Shown: piece after piece, positions 8,518-16,983 of the stretch
How positions within the stretch are numbered: the stretch's first letter is position 1
Layout of the letters: each line of letters begins with the position of its first letter
Source of the DNA: Streptomyces endocoffeicus
GTDB lineage: Bacteria; Actinomycetota; Actinomycetes; Streptomycetales; Streptomycetaceae
Direction of reading: 5' to 3'
DNA: 64,000 bases
Assembly: GCF_016741935.1 (NCBI RefSeq)
Contig: NZ_JAERRG010000001.1
Location: forward strand, 1-64,000
The notes under the pieces: model-generated
Told to the model about the DNA's origin: nothing
Seen by the model: only the letters and a program-made list of their open reading frames with translations
The model's database searches: none
Position numbers and translations under genes: made by a program

Positions 8518-9300
8518 GGTGCTCAGCGTGCCATCGTCCGCATGCCGTCTGCCATCGCTGAGAGCGGGTCGGTCCCGTTGAACGGGCAGGTGGCACCACG
8601 GGAGAAGCGACTTGGCGAGCGCATTCGGCTCGGCGTGTTGACCGAGGAGATCCGTCCTGAGCTGGTGGACGAGGTCGTGGAGTTGACCGGCTGCGGCGAG
8701 CGTCGCCGACGGTTGCTGCCGGCCCGGGCGGTGGTCTACTTCGTCCTCGCGTTGTGCCTGTTCAGCAGTTCCGATAGTGCCGGGCCACCGGGATACCGGT
8801 CGGTTCTGCGCACGTTGACGCAGAAGCTGCCCACCAGCTCGGCGTTGACCCGCGCCGCAGCGGCTGGGCGACAAACCGCTGCAGGCGCTGTTCGAGCGGC
8901 GGTGCGGCACGCCGGCCACGGCCCTCACTCCGGGGGCGTTCGCCTTCGGGCTGCGGCTGGCCGCCTGGGACGGCACCGCGCTGGACGTCCCCGAGACACC
9001 GGCGAACGCGGCCGAGTTCGGCTTCACCGGCAGGGGAAGTGTCAACCAGAGCGGGCGAGCACAGGCTCGCGCGCCGGCTGCTGGCCTCCCTGCGACCGGA
9101 CATGCTGCTGCCGGCCGACCGCAACTTCTGCGGATACGAGCTGTGGGGCCCGGCCCGCGCCACCGGCGCCCACCTGGCCTGGCGGATCCCATCAAGAAGC
9201 CGCCCAAGAACGCCTTCGAGGTCAGAAAAAAACGGGACCAGCCCCGCACTCCCAGCAACGTCAGCAACACGCTCAAAGTCACCAAACATCCCACCTGACC
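8515..9300 (+). pseudogene. IS4-family transposase remnant
   Basis: The first frame, from about 8515, encodes an IS4 transposase N-terminal domain (G-V-L-T-E-E-I-R-P-E-L-V-D-E-V-V, then L-P-A-R-A-V-V-Y-F-V-L-A-L-C-L-F). The frame shifts near 8850 into G-D-K-P-L-Q-A-L-F-E-R-R-C-G and A-A-W-D-G-T-A-L-D-V-P-E-T-P. Roughly 35 residues are then deleted before R-R-L-L-A-S-L-R-P-D-M-L-L-P-A-D-R-N-F. The rest of the catalytic domain is gone. This is an inactive fossil; no intact terminal repeats or target duplication were recognised. Confidence 0.85.
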
Positions 9301-9449
9301 TGCACCGATGCTCTAACTCACCGGCATTGCAGGTCAACGGCACCCAGCCAGCACGGCGCGGTCGCGGTTGTGCTTCAGCGCGGCGAACGGGGCTTCCCTC
9401 CGCCGACGTCTGGACATGGGCGGCCTGTCGTGGGTCGACCACCACCCGG

Positions 9450-9912
9450 ATGGAAATCCCACCCCCAGATGAACCGAGTCCGGATCTGGAAGGCTCTGGG
9501 CACCTGGACCATCCTCGGACGGAACAGCTGCCGGACCGGCTGCGCACGGTCGGGCCTGACTGGCATCCGCTGCTCCTGCGGCTGCATGAGCAGCTCCTGG
9601 CCATTGACCCGGGCTATGAGGTGGACGACTTGAAGGAAAATCTGGGCGCAATCCTCAACCGTCTGCGAGTTCTGCGGCGCACCTGGACATCGCAGAAGGC
9701 GAGGTGACGCGATGGAGGGCTGGAGCAAAGCAGTCTGCAACAACTGCCACCGAGCCTGGTCCCAACACACCGTGCTGATCATCAACGGCTCCGTGCGCCA
9801 CCGGGAAAGCGGACAGACTGATGACCTGCGCTGTCGTTGCCGGTACCAGGTGATCGCTATCGGGCAGGCGAAGCGACCTGGGGCATCAGGCCGCATACGC
9901 GGCTCCCTGTGA
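9450..9912 (+). pseudogene. Small zinc-ribbon protein gene, frameshifted
   Basis: Two neighbouring frames make up one gene. The first (9450 to about 9650) gives W-H-P-L-L-L-R-L-H-E-Q-L-L-A-I-D-P-G-Y-E-V-D-D-L-K-E, a pattern I recognise from small conserved Streptomyces proteins. The +1 frame then gives V-C-E-F-C-G-A-P-G and, about 27 residues on, V-C-N-N-C-H-R-A-W-S-Q-H-T, two CxxC pairs that would bind one zinc. The stop is at 9910-9912. A short deletion or frameshift at about 9640-9655 separates them. Alternatively the two halves are made as separate 85- and 66-residue proteins, since the second has an ATG at 9712 behind GAGGTGA. Function unknown. Confidence 0.6.
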
Positions 9913-10006
9913 GGTGCAGGGGCCGTGCCGGAGCCGTTCGACCCGCCTTCCACTCACCTTGCGGCTGACCCGCTGACCATGAAGGCCACGGGCCAGGCTG
10001 AAACGA

Positions 10007-10987
10007 TCAGTCCATAACCACACGGACTTGGCCCTTGGCACGAGGCAGTGCGGCAAGGGTTGCGAGGTATTCGTTGGCGATTTTGTGGATGATCTCGCGA
10101 GCGGGCAGGATCTCGTCGATCAGGCCAACCGACTGGCCGGCTTCGACCTTGCCATCCGCGACATCTCCGTCGAAGGCGGCCATCTTCAGAGTGGACGTGG
10201 TGAACTGCGTCCGCCGCTGGTCGAGGTCGGCGCCGGTGTTCTCCAATGCGGCCATCCGCTCGGTGAAGTCATTGGCCAGCGCGCGGATCATCCCTAGCTC
10301 TCGCCCTACGGTTCGGGTGTCCTCGACACCAGCGCCCAGCACAAGGTCCTTGTACGCCGGGTGCAGATTCGCCTCGGTACTGGCCATGAACCGGGTGCCG
10401 AACTGCGCTGCCCCTGCGCCGAGCGCGAGGGCGGCCGCCAGGCCCTGGCCGTCGGCGAAGCCGCCGGAGGCGATGACCGGTATCGCGGGCACAGCCCGTA
10501 CGACGGCGCGCAGCATAACCAGGGTGGAAACCATCGAGGCGGGCGGATGCCCGCCCGCTTCGCCACCGACCACGATCAGGCCGTCCACCCCGGCGGCAGC
10601 CGCCTTGGCGGCGTGCTCCTCGGCGGCCACCACGTGCAGGCAGATGGTTCCGGCGTCGCGGAAGCGCTCCAGGTAACGCTTGGGGCCGCCCTGAGAGGCA
10701 ATGAGTATGGGTATGCGCTTGGCCAGCAGCAGGTCGATGACCCCGTCCGCTCCCTTGCGGTACAAGGGCAGGTTGACGGCGAACGGGGCGTCAGTCCCGG
10801 CTCGAACGGTGTCGATCGTGCGTTCCAGGTCTGGCAGCCGCATGGGGCCGGCCGCGATGACTCCGAGGCCGCCTGCACGTGCGACCGCGAGCGGTAGCTC
10901 CGGGGCGGAGGCGGCCCAGGACATCCCGGCCTGGACGATTGGCAGTTCGATGCCGAGCAGCCGGGTGACGGCGGTTTCGATCCTCAT
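10007..10987 (-). CDS. Nitronate monooxygenase-like flavin oxidoreductase
   Basis: A 326-residue TIM-barrel FMN enzyme of the nitronate monooxygenase / FabK-like family. The N-terminus has P-I-V-Q-A-G-M-S-W. The flavin and catalytic loop is G-G-E-A-G-G-H, followed by P-V-I-A-S-G-G-F-A-D-G and L-G-A-G-A-A-Q-F-G-T-R-F. The start overlaps the stop of the acyl-CoA synthetase by 4 bases, making it the last gene of the leftward operon. The family also includes enoyl reductases and oxidases, so in this CoA pathway it could supply the oxidation step for which no acyl-CoA dehydrogenase is present. That role is inference. Confidence 0.85.
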   Translation of the reverse strand: MRIETAVTRLLGIELPIVQAGMSWAASAPELPLAVARAGGLGVIAAGPMRLPDLERTIDTVRAGTDAPFAVNLPLYRKGADGVIDLLLAKRIPILIASQGGPKRYLERFRDAGTICLHVVAAEEHAAKAAAAGVDGLIVVGGEAGGHPPASMVSTLVMLRAVVRAVPAIPVIASGGFADGQGLAAALALGAGAAQFGTRFMASTEANLHPAYKDLVLGAGVEDTRTVGRELGMIRALANDFTERMAALENTGADLDQRRTQFTTSTLKMAAFDGDVADGKVEAGQSVGLIDEILPAREIIHKIANEYLATLAALPRAKGQVRVVMD

Positions 10988-12561
10988 CGGGGACTCTCCG
11001 ACCTCAGCAGTTCCGCGGCGTGGGCGGCGAGCTGTTTCTTTTGGACCTTTGAACTCGCGGTCATGCCGATCTTCTCGAAGTCCTGGACGACGACCAGGTA
11101 GCGGGGCGCCTTGAATCCGGCCATGTGGTCGCGGCTCCAGGCCAGCAGCTCGTCCGGGTCGGCCGAGCAGCCGTCGTTGAGGATGACGAAGGCGAAGGGG
11201 ACCTCCCCGAGCCGGCCGTCCGGCACGCCGACGACCGCCGACTGCCGGATGTCCGGATGCCGGTGCAGGATGTCCTCGACCTCGGCGGGGGCCACGTTCT
11301 CGCCGCCGACTCGGATGAGCTCCTTGGCTCGGCCGACGAACTCCAGGCGGCCGTCCTCGCCGAGGCGGCCGAGGTCGCCGGTAGCCAGCCAGCCGTCGGT
11401 GGTCAGCGTCTGTGCGGTCTCCTCCGGCCGGTCGAAGTAACCGCGCATCACGTTCCAGCCGCGTACCAGGATCTCGCCATCTCGAATGCGAACCTCGGTG
11501 CCGGGCTGGGGGCGCATTCGCGCGCTGACCCGTATGTGCTCCGGTTCCCACCAGGCCGATTGGGCGACATTCGGCGATGCCTCGGACAGCCCGTAGCCGG
11601 TGACGCACTCGCGCGCGCCCAACTCGTCGATGACCCGGCGAACGATCGTCGGCGAGGCCGCCAGCCACGCGCCGCGCAGCGCCAGCCGGCGGGCGGCCCG
11701 GTCGGGATGGTTGAGCAGCATGAGGGCGATCGTGTCGTTGCCGGAGAAGTGGGTGCAGCGCTCCTCCTCCATCTGTCGCAGCGCCTTGCCGGGGTCGAAC
11801 CGCTCCATCGTCACCAGCGTGGTGGCATGCTGGACGGCGGCCAGGATGGACAGCGTCGTGCCGGCCACGTGGAAGAAGGGCCGGATGCTGTGAAACCTGT
11901 CGCCGGACCTCAACCCCATGCGGGCGCCCGAGAAGAACGCGTTGGCGCACATGCTGCGATGGGTCAGCAGGACGCCCTTCGGGTAGGAGGTGGTGCCCGA
12001 GGTGTACTGGATCAAGAGCACGTCGTCCGGCGAACAGGACGGCTCGACCGGGCCCGCGGCGGCCGCTGTGAAGTCCTTCCAGGACCGCGTCGCGGCGGGC
12101 ACGTCGTCACCGATCACCACGACGGACTCCAAATCCGGCAGGGCCGGGTCCGGCAGCGTGGTGTCGATGCCCGGGCAGACATCGCGCAGCATCTTCATGA
12201 AGTCGATCTTCAGGAAGCGGTCCGCGATGAACAGCAGCCTGACCCTGGACTGGCGCAATGCGTACGCCATTTCCTCGCTGCGGAAGCGGGTGTTGACCGG
12301 TACAGCGACTGCGCCGAGGGAACCGATCGCCAGGAAGAGCGAGACCCACTGGGTGCTGTTGCCCAGGCAGATGCCGATGTGGTCGCCAGGGCGGACGCCG
12401 ACTGCTGCGAGGGCGGCGCGCACTGAGGCGACCTCGCGTGCCAGCTCCGCGTAGGTGACGCGTCCGTCGGCGGCGACGACGGCCTCGACATCCGGGGCGA
12501 GCGTCGCAGCGCGTCGCAGGGCGTCGCAGGTGGTCAGGGGGCACAGGCCACTCAGTTCCAT
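10984..12561 (-). CDS. Acyl-CoA synthetase (AMP-forming)
   Basis: A 525-residue ANL-superfamily ligase that activates a carboxylic acid to its CoA thioester via an acyl-adenylate. Visible motifs are the P-loop Y-T-S-G-T-T-S-Y-P-K-G (186-196), G-Y-G-L-S-E-A-S-P, W-L-A-T-G-D-L-G-R and the hinge F-V-G-R-A-K-E-L-I-R-V-G-G-E-N. A C-terminal lysine lies in S-S-K-V-Q-K-K-Q-L. The ATG at 12561 lies inside the 3' end of the preceding hydratase (10-base overlap), suggesting coupling; a start at 12630 is also open. It would bring the acid product of the neighbouring pathway into CoA metabolism. Confidence 0.88.
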   Translation of the reverse strand: MELSGLCPLTTCDALRRAATLAPDVEAVVAADGRVTYAELAREVASVRAALAAVGVRPGDHIGICLGNSTQWVSLFLAIGSLGAVAVPVNTRFRSEEMAYALRQSRVRLLFIADRFLKIDFMKMLRDVCPGIDTTLPDPALPDLESVVVIGDDVPAATRSWKDFTAAAAGPVEPSCSPDDVLLIQYTSGTTSYPKGVLLTHRSMCANAFFSGARMGLRSGDRFHSIRPFFHVAGTTLSILAAVQHATTLVTMERFDPGKALRQMEEERCTHFSGNDTIALMLLNHPDRAARRLALRGAWLAASPTIVRRVIDELGARECVTGYGLSEASPNVAQSAWWEPEHIRVSARMRPQPGTEVRIRDGEILVRGWNVMRGYFDRPEETAQTLTTDGWLATGDLGRLGEDGRLEFVGRAKELIRVGGENVAPAEVEDILHRHPDIRQSAVVGVPDGRLGEVPFAFVILNDGCSADPDELLAWSRDHMAGFKAPRYLVVVQDFEKIGMTASSKVQKKQLAAHAAELLRSESPR

Positions 12562-13325
12562 ATCCGCTCCTGCGTATTGGCCTGTCCGAACTTCTCGATA
12601 CCGGTGCGCCAGTCGCCGTCGGCCAGGCATCGTTCGATCGCGGCCATCTCGATGCGCGTGCCGCGCGAGAGGTCCGTTCCCTCGCCGAGGTCGACAGCCT
12701 GCTTGGTCAGTGCGAGAGCCAGCGGCGAGGCCTTGGCGATAGTCGCGGCGATCTCCTCGCCGTGCGCGGCCAGGTCCTCGGCCGGCACGATACGGGCCAC
12801 CAGGCCCTGTCCTTCAGCTTCCGGGACTGGCATCACCCGATTGGTGAACAGCAGCTCTTTGGCCCGCCGCTTGCCGATCACCCGCTGCAGGCGCTGGGTC
12901 GCGCCCACCGTGCCCCAGTGGGGTTCGGGGAATCGGAACGTAGTGGTGTCGGCGGCGACGATGAAGTCGCAGGACATCGCGATCTCGCCGCCCGAGCCGA
13001 TCACGGGGCCGTGGACGAGGGCGACGACAGGCTTGCTGCAGCGCTCAACGGCTTCGTACGCGGCGAAGGAGGCGAGTCGGCGGTGGCGGACCCAGGTCTC
13101 GTCCCGGCCCTTGCGCTCTTTGAGGTCGGCCCCGGCGCAGAAGGCCGGCCCGTTCCCGGTGAGCAGTACCACGCGTACCTCTGCGTCAGCGTCCAGGTCC
13201 TCGAATGCCGCGCGCAGGGCAAGGCACATGGGAAGATTGAGCGCGTTGCGGACATCCGGGCGGTTGAGCACGACCCGTGCGATGCCGTGCGCCCGGTGAA
13301 CCAGGACCGGTGGTTCCCCTGACAT
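12552..13325 (-). CDS. Enoyl-CoA hydratase/isomerase family protein (complete Glu pair)
   Basis: A 257-residue crotonase-fold enzyme. The CoA and oxyanion motif is A-F-C-A-G-A-D-L-K. Both catalytic acids of true hydratases are present: Glu114 in S-G-G-E-I-A-M-S-C-D and Glu134 in F-P-E-P-H-W-G-T-V-G. It can therefore be expected to add water across an enoyl-CoA double bond. It sits 2 bases after the CoA-transferase stop and overlaps the synthetase start, well inside the leftward operon. Confidence 0.9.
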   Translation of the reverse strand: MSGEPPVLVHRAHGIARVVLNRPDVRNALNLPMCLALRAAFEDLDADAEVRVVLLTGNGPAFCAGADLKERKGRDETWVRHRRLASFAAYEAVERCSKPVVALVHGPVIGSGGEIAMSCDFIVAADTTTFRFPEPHWGTVGATQRLQRVIGKRRAKELLFTNRVMPVPEAEGQGLVARIVPAEDLAAHGEEIAATIAKASPLALALTKQAVDLGEGTDLSRGTRIEMAAIERCLADGDWRTGIEKFGQANTQERIWN

Positions 13326-13327
13326 TG

Positions 13328-14521
13328 CTAGATCACCCCTGTGGTGCGCAGTTCCGCGATCTCCGCCTCACCCAGGCCGAGATTTTCTTTGAGGATGCTC
13401 TCGGTGTCCGCGCCGAGCAGCGGCGGTGTCGAGATCTCCGGACTCCCGGCGTTGCTGACCCGCAGCGGGGTCCGTAGCGCCGGGAAGACACCCTCGGTGG
13501 GGTGATCGAAACTGCCGACCACTCCCCGTGCGAGCATGTGCGGGTCGTCGAAGACCTCTCGGACAGTGTTCATCTTGCCGACCGGGACCTCGGCCGCGCG
13601 CAGTGCCTCGACCAGCGGGCCGTGTTCGCGGCCCGCGATGGCTTCGCGCAGGGCCTCCATCACACGGGCCCGTCCGGCCAGCCGTCCTGCGTTGCTGCGC
13701 AGCGCCTCGTCGGCGGACAGCTCCTCCAGGCCCAGGACCCGGCAGAGCGGGAGCCAGTGCTGGTCGCCGGCGCTGATGTGTAGCCAGCCGCCGTCGGCGC
13801 TTTGGAACGCGGCGGACGGCACCCGTCCGGGGTGCTCGGTGCCGCTGCGTACCGGGTCCTCGTCGAGGGCGAACAGTCGCGCGGCGGCAAGTGCCAGCAG
13901 GCTGGTCTGCACGTCCATCATCGCCAGGTCCAGGTGGCAGCCCCGTCCGTCCGTGCCACGCCCCGCCAGGCCAGTCAGTGCGGCGATAACGATCCACAGG
14001 CCGGATGTCAGGTCGCAGACGGGAACGCCGGCCTTGGCGGGCGGGCCGTCGGGGTGGCCGGTGAGCCACATGATGCCGGACAGTGCCTGGAAAATGGTGT
14101 CGTAGCCCTTGCGGGCGCTGTAGGGGCCGGTCTGCCCGAAACCCGTGTTGGAAACGTAGACCAGGCCCGGATTCTCCAGCGCGAGGTCCTCGTAACCGAG
14201 CCCCATCTTATCCATCGTGCCGGGCAGGAAGTTCTCCACGACGATGTCGGCCTTGCGGGCCAGGCCGCGGGCGATCTCTTGGCCACGCGGGTCCTTCAGG
14301 TTGAGGGTGACCGAGCGCTTGCCGCGGTTGAAGGCGAAGAAGTAGGCACTCTCGCCGTGCGGCAGTCGTGGCTCGAAGCAGCGGGACTCGTCCCCCATGG
14401 ACGGCCGCTCGACCTTGATCACCTCAGCGCCGAGCTCTGCGAGGATCTGCGTGGCCATGGGCCCGGCGAGGACCCGAGAGAAGTCCAGGACGGTGACACC
14501 CGACAGTGGCTGCATGGTCAC
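13328..14521 (-). CDS. Class III (CaiB/BaiF) CoA-transferase
   Basis: A 397-residue family III CoA-transferase, which moves CoA between acyl-CoA and a free acid through an aspartyl-CoA anhydride. The N-terminus L-D-F-S-R-V-L-A-G-P and E-V-I-K-V-E-R-P are typical. The nucleophile is probably Asp170 in V-P-V-C-D-L-T-S-G-L-W. Length matches the family (about 390-430). Its start overlaps the upstream hydratase stop by 4 bases. With an acyl-CoA synthetase in the same operon, the pathway has two ways to make the thioester; alternatively the transferase acts on a later dicarboxylate intermediate. Confidence 0.9.
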   Translation of the reverse strand: MTMQPLSGVTVLDFSRVLAGPMATQILAELGAEVIKVERPSMGDESRCFEPRLPHGESAYFFAFNRGKRSVTLNLKDPRGQEIARGLARKADIVVENFLPGTMDKMGLGYEDLALENPGLVYVSNTGFGQTGPYSARKGYDTIFQALSGIMWLTGHPDGPPAKAGVPVCDLTSGLWIVIAALTGLAGRGTDGRGCHLDLAMMDVQTSLLALAAARLFALDEDPVRSGTEHPGRVPSAAFQSADGGWLHISAGDQHWLPLCRVLGLEELSADEALRSNAGRLAGRARVMEALREAIAGREHGPLVEALRAAEVPVGKMNTVREVFDDPHMLARGVVGSFDHPTEGVFPALRTPLRVSNAGSPEISTPPLLGADTESILKENLGLGEAEIAELRTTGVI

Positions 14522-15246
14522 CCCCGGAATCCGCGCATGATCGTGTTGATGTCGCGGCCGGTCCGCATCGCTTCTTCGAAGGGTAGGTCAGCCACCCGGT
14601 AGAAGAGGTCCTTGGTGGCCGCCATGGCCCACGGGCTGACCGCCGCCCAAGCGGTGGCGATCTCCAGGCCGACGTCGAGTGCCACCTTCGGGTCGGCCAC
14701 CCGGTTGGCCATCCCTGCTTCGGCGGCCTCGGCCGCATTCAGAAGCCGGCCAGTGCTGATCATCTCGAAGGCGAGCTTACGGCCGATATGCCGCTGCAGG
14801 CTGGTCATCACCACGGCCGGGACGATGGAATGCTTCAGTTCCGGGTAGCCGAACTTCAGATCGTCGGCGGCCACCATCATGTCGCAGCCAATGGCCAGCC
14901 CGGCCCCGCCACCGACGGCCGCGCCCTGCACGACTGAGACGATCGGCTTGCGCAGCTGCTGCAGCAGCATCTGGGTGCGAGTGGTCAGTTCGGCGCGCTG
15001 GACGACGGCCCTCTGGTTCTCCAGGGTCAGGTCGGGGAACTCTGACAAATCGGCCCCGGCACAGAAGGCGCGGCCTTCGCCGGCCAGCACCACGGCCCGT
15101 ACTGAGCCGTCCTCATCGGCGGCCTGCAGGGCTTCGTACAGGGCTCTGGTGAGCGCCGTGTCGAGCGCGTTGAGTTTGGCCGGGCGGTTCAGCCGCAGGA
15201 TGCGTACGGCACCTTGGTCCTCGCTGAGCAGTACGGGATCAGGCAT
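14518..15246 (-). CDS. Enoyl-CoA hydratase/isomerase family protein (one catalytic Glu lost)
   Basis: A 242-residue crotonase-fold protein with A-F-C-A-G-A-D-L-S. In the first catalytic position the usual G-G-G-C-E-L is G-G-G-A-G-L (Gly116), while the second acid, Glu136 in G-Y-P-E-L-K-H-S, is kept. Loss of the first Glu is common in crotonase members that are isomerases, hydrolases or lyases rather than hydratases. It probably catalyses a different step from the hydratase two genes away. It overlaps both neighbours (8 and 4 bases). Confidence 0.87.
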   Translation of the reverse strand: MPDPVLLSEDQGAVRILRLNRPAKLNALDTALTRALYEALQAADEDGSVRAVVLAGEGRAFCAGADLSEFPDLTLENQRAVVQRAELTTRTQMLLQQLRKPIVSVVQGAAVGGGAGLAIGCDMMVAADDLKFGYPELKHSIVPAVVMTSLQRHIGRKLAFEMISTGRLLNAAEAAEAGMANRVADPKVALDVGLEIATAWAAVSPWAMAATKDLFYRVADLPFEEAMRTGRDINTIMRGFRG

Positions 15247-16186
15247 TCTGGAACACCTCCTTGGGCTGCCGGAGACCGAATCCGGCGCGGGCGACCATGC
15301 TGTGCAGCGGGCGGTCGAGGGCCCGCTCGCACAGGCGGGACGCGATCATGACCTTGTCCAGATCGAGACCGGTGTCGAATCCCATCGCGTCCAGCAAGTT
15401 CACAAGATCCTCGGTCGCGACATTGCCAGTGAGCCCCTGCCCGTATTGAATCTGCTTCGGATGGCCGCCGACCCCCCCGAAGGAGCTGTCGAAGTGGCGG
15501 CAGCCGGCGTCCAGTGCGGCCACGCAGTTGGCCAGGGCCGATCCGCGCGTGTTGTGCATGTGGGCGACCAGCGGGACACCCGGGGTGGCCGCCGTCAGGC
15601 GGCGGAAGAGGGCCGCCGTGTTGACCGGGGTGGCCAGACCGGTGGTGTCGCCGAGAGTGATCAGGTCGACGCCCAGTTCGGCGAAGCGGGCCACGTCGTC
15701 GACGACGACTCCGGGGTCCACTGCGCCTTCGAAGGGGCACCCGAAGGCCATCGAGATGACCCCGACCAGCCGGAAGCGTCCGGCGGCGAGACGCACCATC
15801 TCGGCGACGCGGCGCCACTGCTTCGCGCGGGTGGTCCGCAGATTGCGCTCAGTGTGCGACTCGGTCGCCGAGACCAGCAGGCTGATCTCCTCCGGGCCGC
15901 GCCCTGCGCCCAGGTCGTCGATCGCCCGTTGAACGGCGCGCGGGTTGGGGCAGGTCGCCTTGAACGCCACGCCGTCGCGCCGGCGCAGACCGGCCAGCAC
16001 CTCGCTGGCGTCACGGAACGCCGGAACGTGCTCAGGTCTGCTGTAGCTGGTCGCCTCGATGCGGCGGAATCCGGCCGCCGCGAAGGCGTCCAGCAGAGTC
16101 AGCTTGGTTTCAGTCGGCACGAAGACGTCTTCGTGCTGGAGCCCGTCGCGGGCGAAGCACTCGCAAATCGTGACCTGCTCGGCCAT
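15239..16186 (-). CDS. HMG-CoA lyase-like aldolase with His at the catalytic Cys position
   Basis: A 315-residue DRE-TIM-type lyase, the first gene of the leftward operon. HMG-CoA lyase cleaves a 3-hydroxy-3-methylacyl-CoA to acetyl-CoA plus a keto acid. Metal-site residues are Asp14 (F-A-R-D-G-L-Q), His209 and His211 (H-M-H-N-T) and Asn255 (T-G-N-V-A-T-E-D). The mobile-loop motif G-G-C-P, whose Cys is the general acid of HMG-CoA lyase, reads G-G-H-P here (His242). The chemistry or substrate therefore probably differs. The ATG at 16186 follows a strong AGGAGGTGA; an upstream TTG at 16207 is less likely. A palindrome, the likely MarR operator, lies 45 bases upstream. Confidence 0.88.
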   Translation of the reverse strand: MAEQVTICECFARDGLQHEDVFVPTETKLTLLDAFAAAGFRRIEATSYSRPEHVPAFRDASEVLAGLRRRDGVAFKATCPNPRAVQRAIDDLGAGRGPEEISLLVSATESHTERNLRTTRAKQWRRVAEMVRLAAGRFRLVGVISMAFGCPFEGAVDPGVVVDDVARFAELGVDLITLGDTTGLATPVNTAALFRRLTAATPGVPLVAHMHNTRGSALANCVAALDAGCRHFDSSFGGVGGHPKQIQYGQGLTGNVATEDLVNLLDAMGFDTGLDLDKVMIASRLCERALDRPLHSMVARAGFGLRQPKEVFQNA

Positions 16187-16230
16187 GCGTCTCACCTCCT
16201 GGTTCAATCACGTACAGAAGTACCGCCCGC

Positions 16231-16247
16231 TGTTGATAAAGTCAACA
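16231..16247. promoter_or_regulatory. MarR operator upstream of the lyase operon
   Basis: TGTTGATAAAGTCAACA is a perfect 6-bp inverted repeat with a 5-bp spacer, 45 bases upstream of the lyase ATG. Its reverse complement differs at one base of 17 from the site at 16901-16917. The AT-rich 16-18 bp form is normal for MarR dimers. It lies where it could overlap the -10/-35 region of the leftward operon. Confidence 0.8.
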
Positions 16248-16342
16248 CAGTCCCCCGGCGATGAACCCGCAATAAAATATGACATAAGGTGCGAAAAATG
16301 CGCCCCGCCCGCGGTGTGCGGGCGGGGCGTTTGCGCGGGAGG

Positions 16343-16840
16343 TCAGCGCTCCTCTGCACCCTCCAGGGCGCGGGCGATCACCGCCAGCTTGGTCAGTGCC
16401 GAGTCGAGCACCTCCTGCTCCTGCGGGGTGAGGCAGGCCAGGAAGGCGTCGTTGCGCTCGTTGGCCGCCTCGATCAGTCCCTGGTAGGCCGACGCTCCGC
16501 GCCGGGTCAGGGACAGTTGAGTGGTGCGGGCCACTCCGCTCTCCCGTTGCACAAGCCCGCGCTCGACCAGCTTGGCCACCATGCGGCTCATCTGCGCCTT
16601 GTCCAGCGCGGCACGGCGGGCCAGGCGGTTGAGCGTCAGCGGAGCCTCCGCTCCGAGCAGTGCGATCGTCCGCCACTCGCCCAGGCTCACGTCAAACTCG
16701 CGTTTGTAGCGGAGTGCCGCGCTGCGCGATATCGCGTTGGCCACGCTGTGCAGCCGGTACGAGAGGATCTCGGTGATGATCAAAGGTGTCCGCCTCCCCG
16801 GGCCGGCGGCTCCGCCTGAGGTTGCACGTCGTCCGTTCAT
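16343..16840 (-). CDS. MarR-family regulator
   Basis: About 165 residues from the ATG at 16840 (16864 is another possible start). The winged helix region has L-T-L-N-R-L-A-R-R-A-A-L-D-K-A-Q-M-S-R-M-V, followed by L-V-E-R-G-L-V-Q-R-E and the wing V-A-R-T-T-Q-L-S-L-T-R-R-G. The family is usually about 140-160 residues. It lies between the lyase operon, on the same strand ahead of it, and the divergent aldehyde dehydrogenase operon. A conserved palindrome lies upstream of each. It probably represses both operons and itself until a pathway acid or its CoA ester binds. Confidence 0.88.
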   Translation of the reverse strand: MNGRRATSGGAAGPGRRTPLIITEILSYRLHSVANAISRSAALRYKREFDVSLGEWRTIALLGAEAPLTLNRLARRAALDKAQMSRMVAKLVERGLVQRESGVARTTQLSLTRRGASAYQGLIEAANERNDAFLACLTPQEQEVLDSALTKLAVIARALEGAEER

Positions 16841-16900
16841 CGCACCTACTCGTTGTGTCCCCATGCTGGATCGGGTCATCGTAACCGAGATAAACCCGGG

Positions 16901-16917
16901 TGTTGACTTTAACAACA
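16901..16917. promoter_or_regulatory. MarR operator between marR and the dehydrogenase operon
   Basis: TGTTGACTTTAACAACA, an imperfect palindrome matching the other site at 16 of 17 positions (reverse orientation). It is 61-83 bases from the divergent starts at 16840 and 16984, suited to control both. The surrounding DNA is locally AT-rich, unlike the flanking genes. Confidence 0.8.
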
Positions 16918-16983
16918 CAGAGCCGGAGACTCTCAGCCAATACGGGGGTCGTCAGCGTACGACATGCACCCTTGGAGTGTTTT

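Noticed and set aside
11125..12426. A 433-codon plus-strand open frame
   Set aside because: Antisense to the acyl-CoA synthetase, whose motifs are unambiguous.
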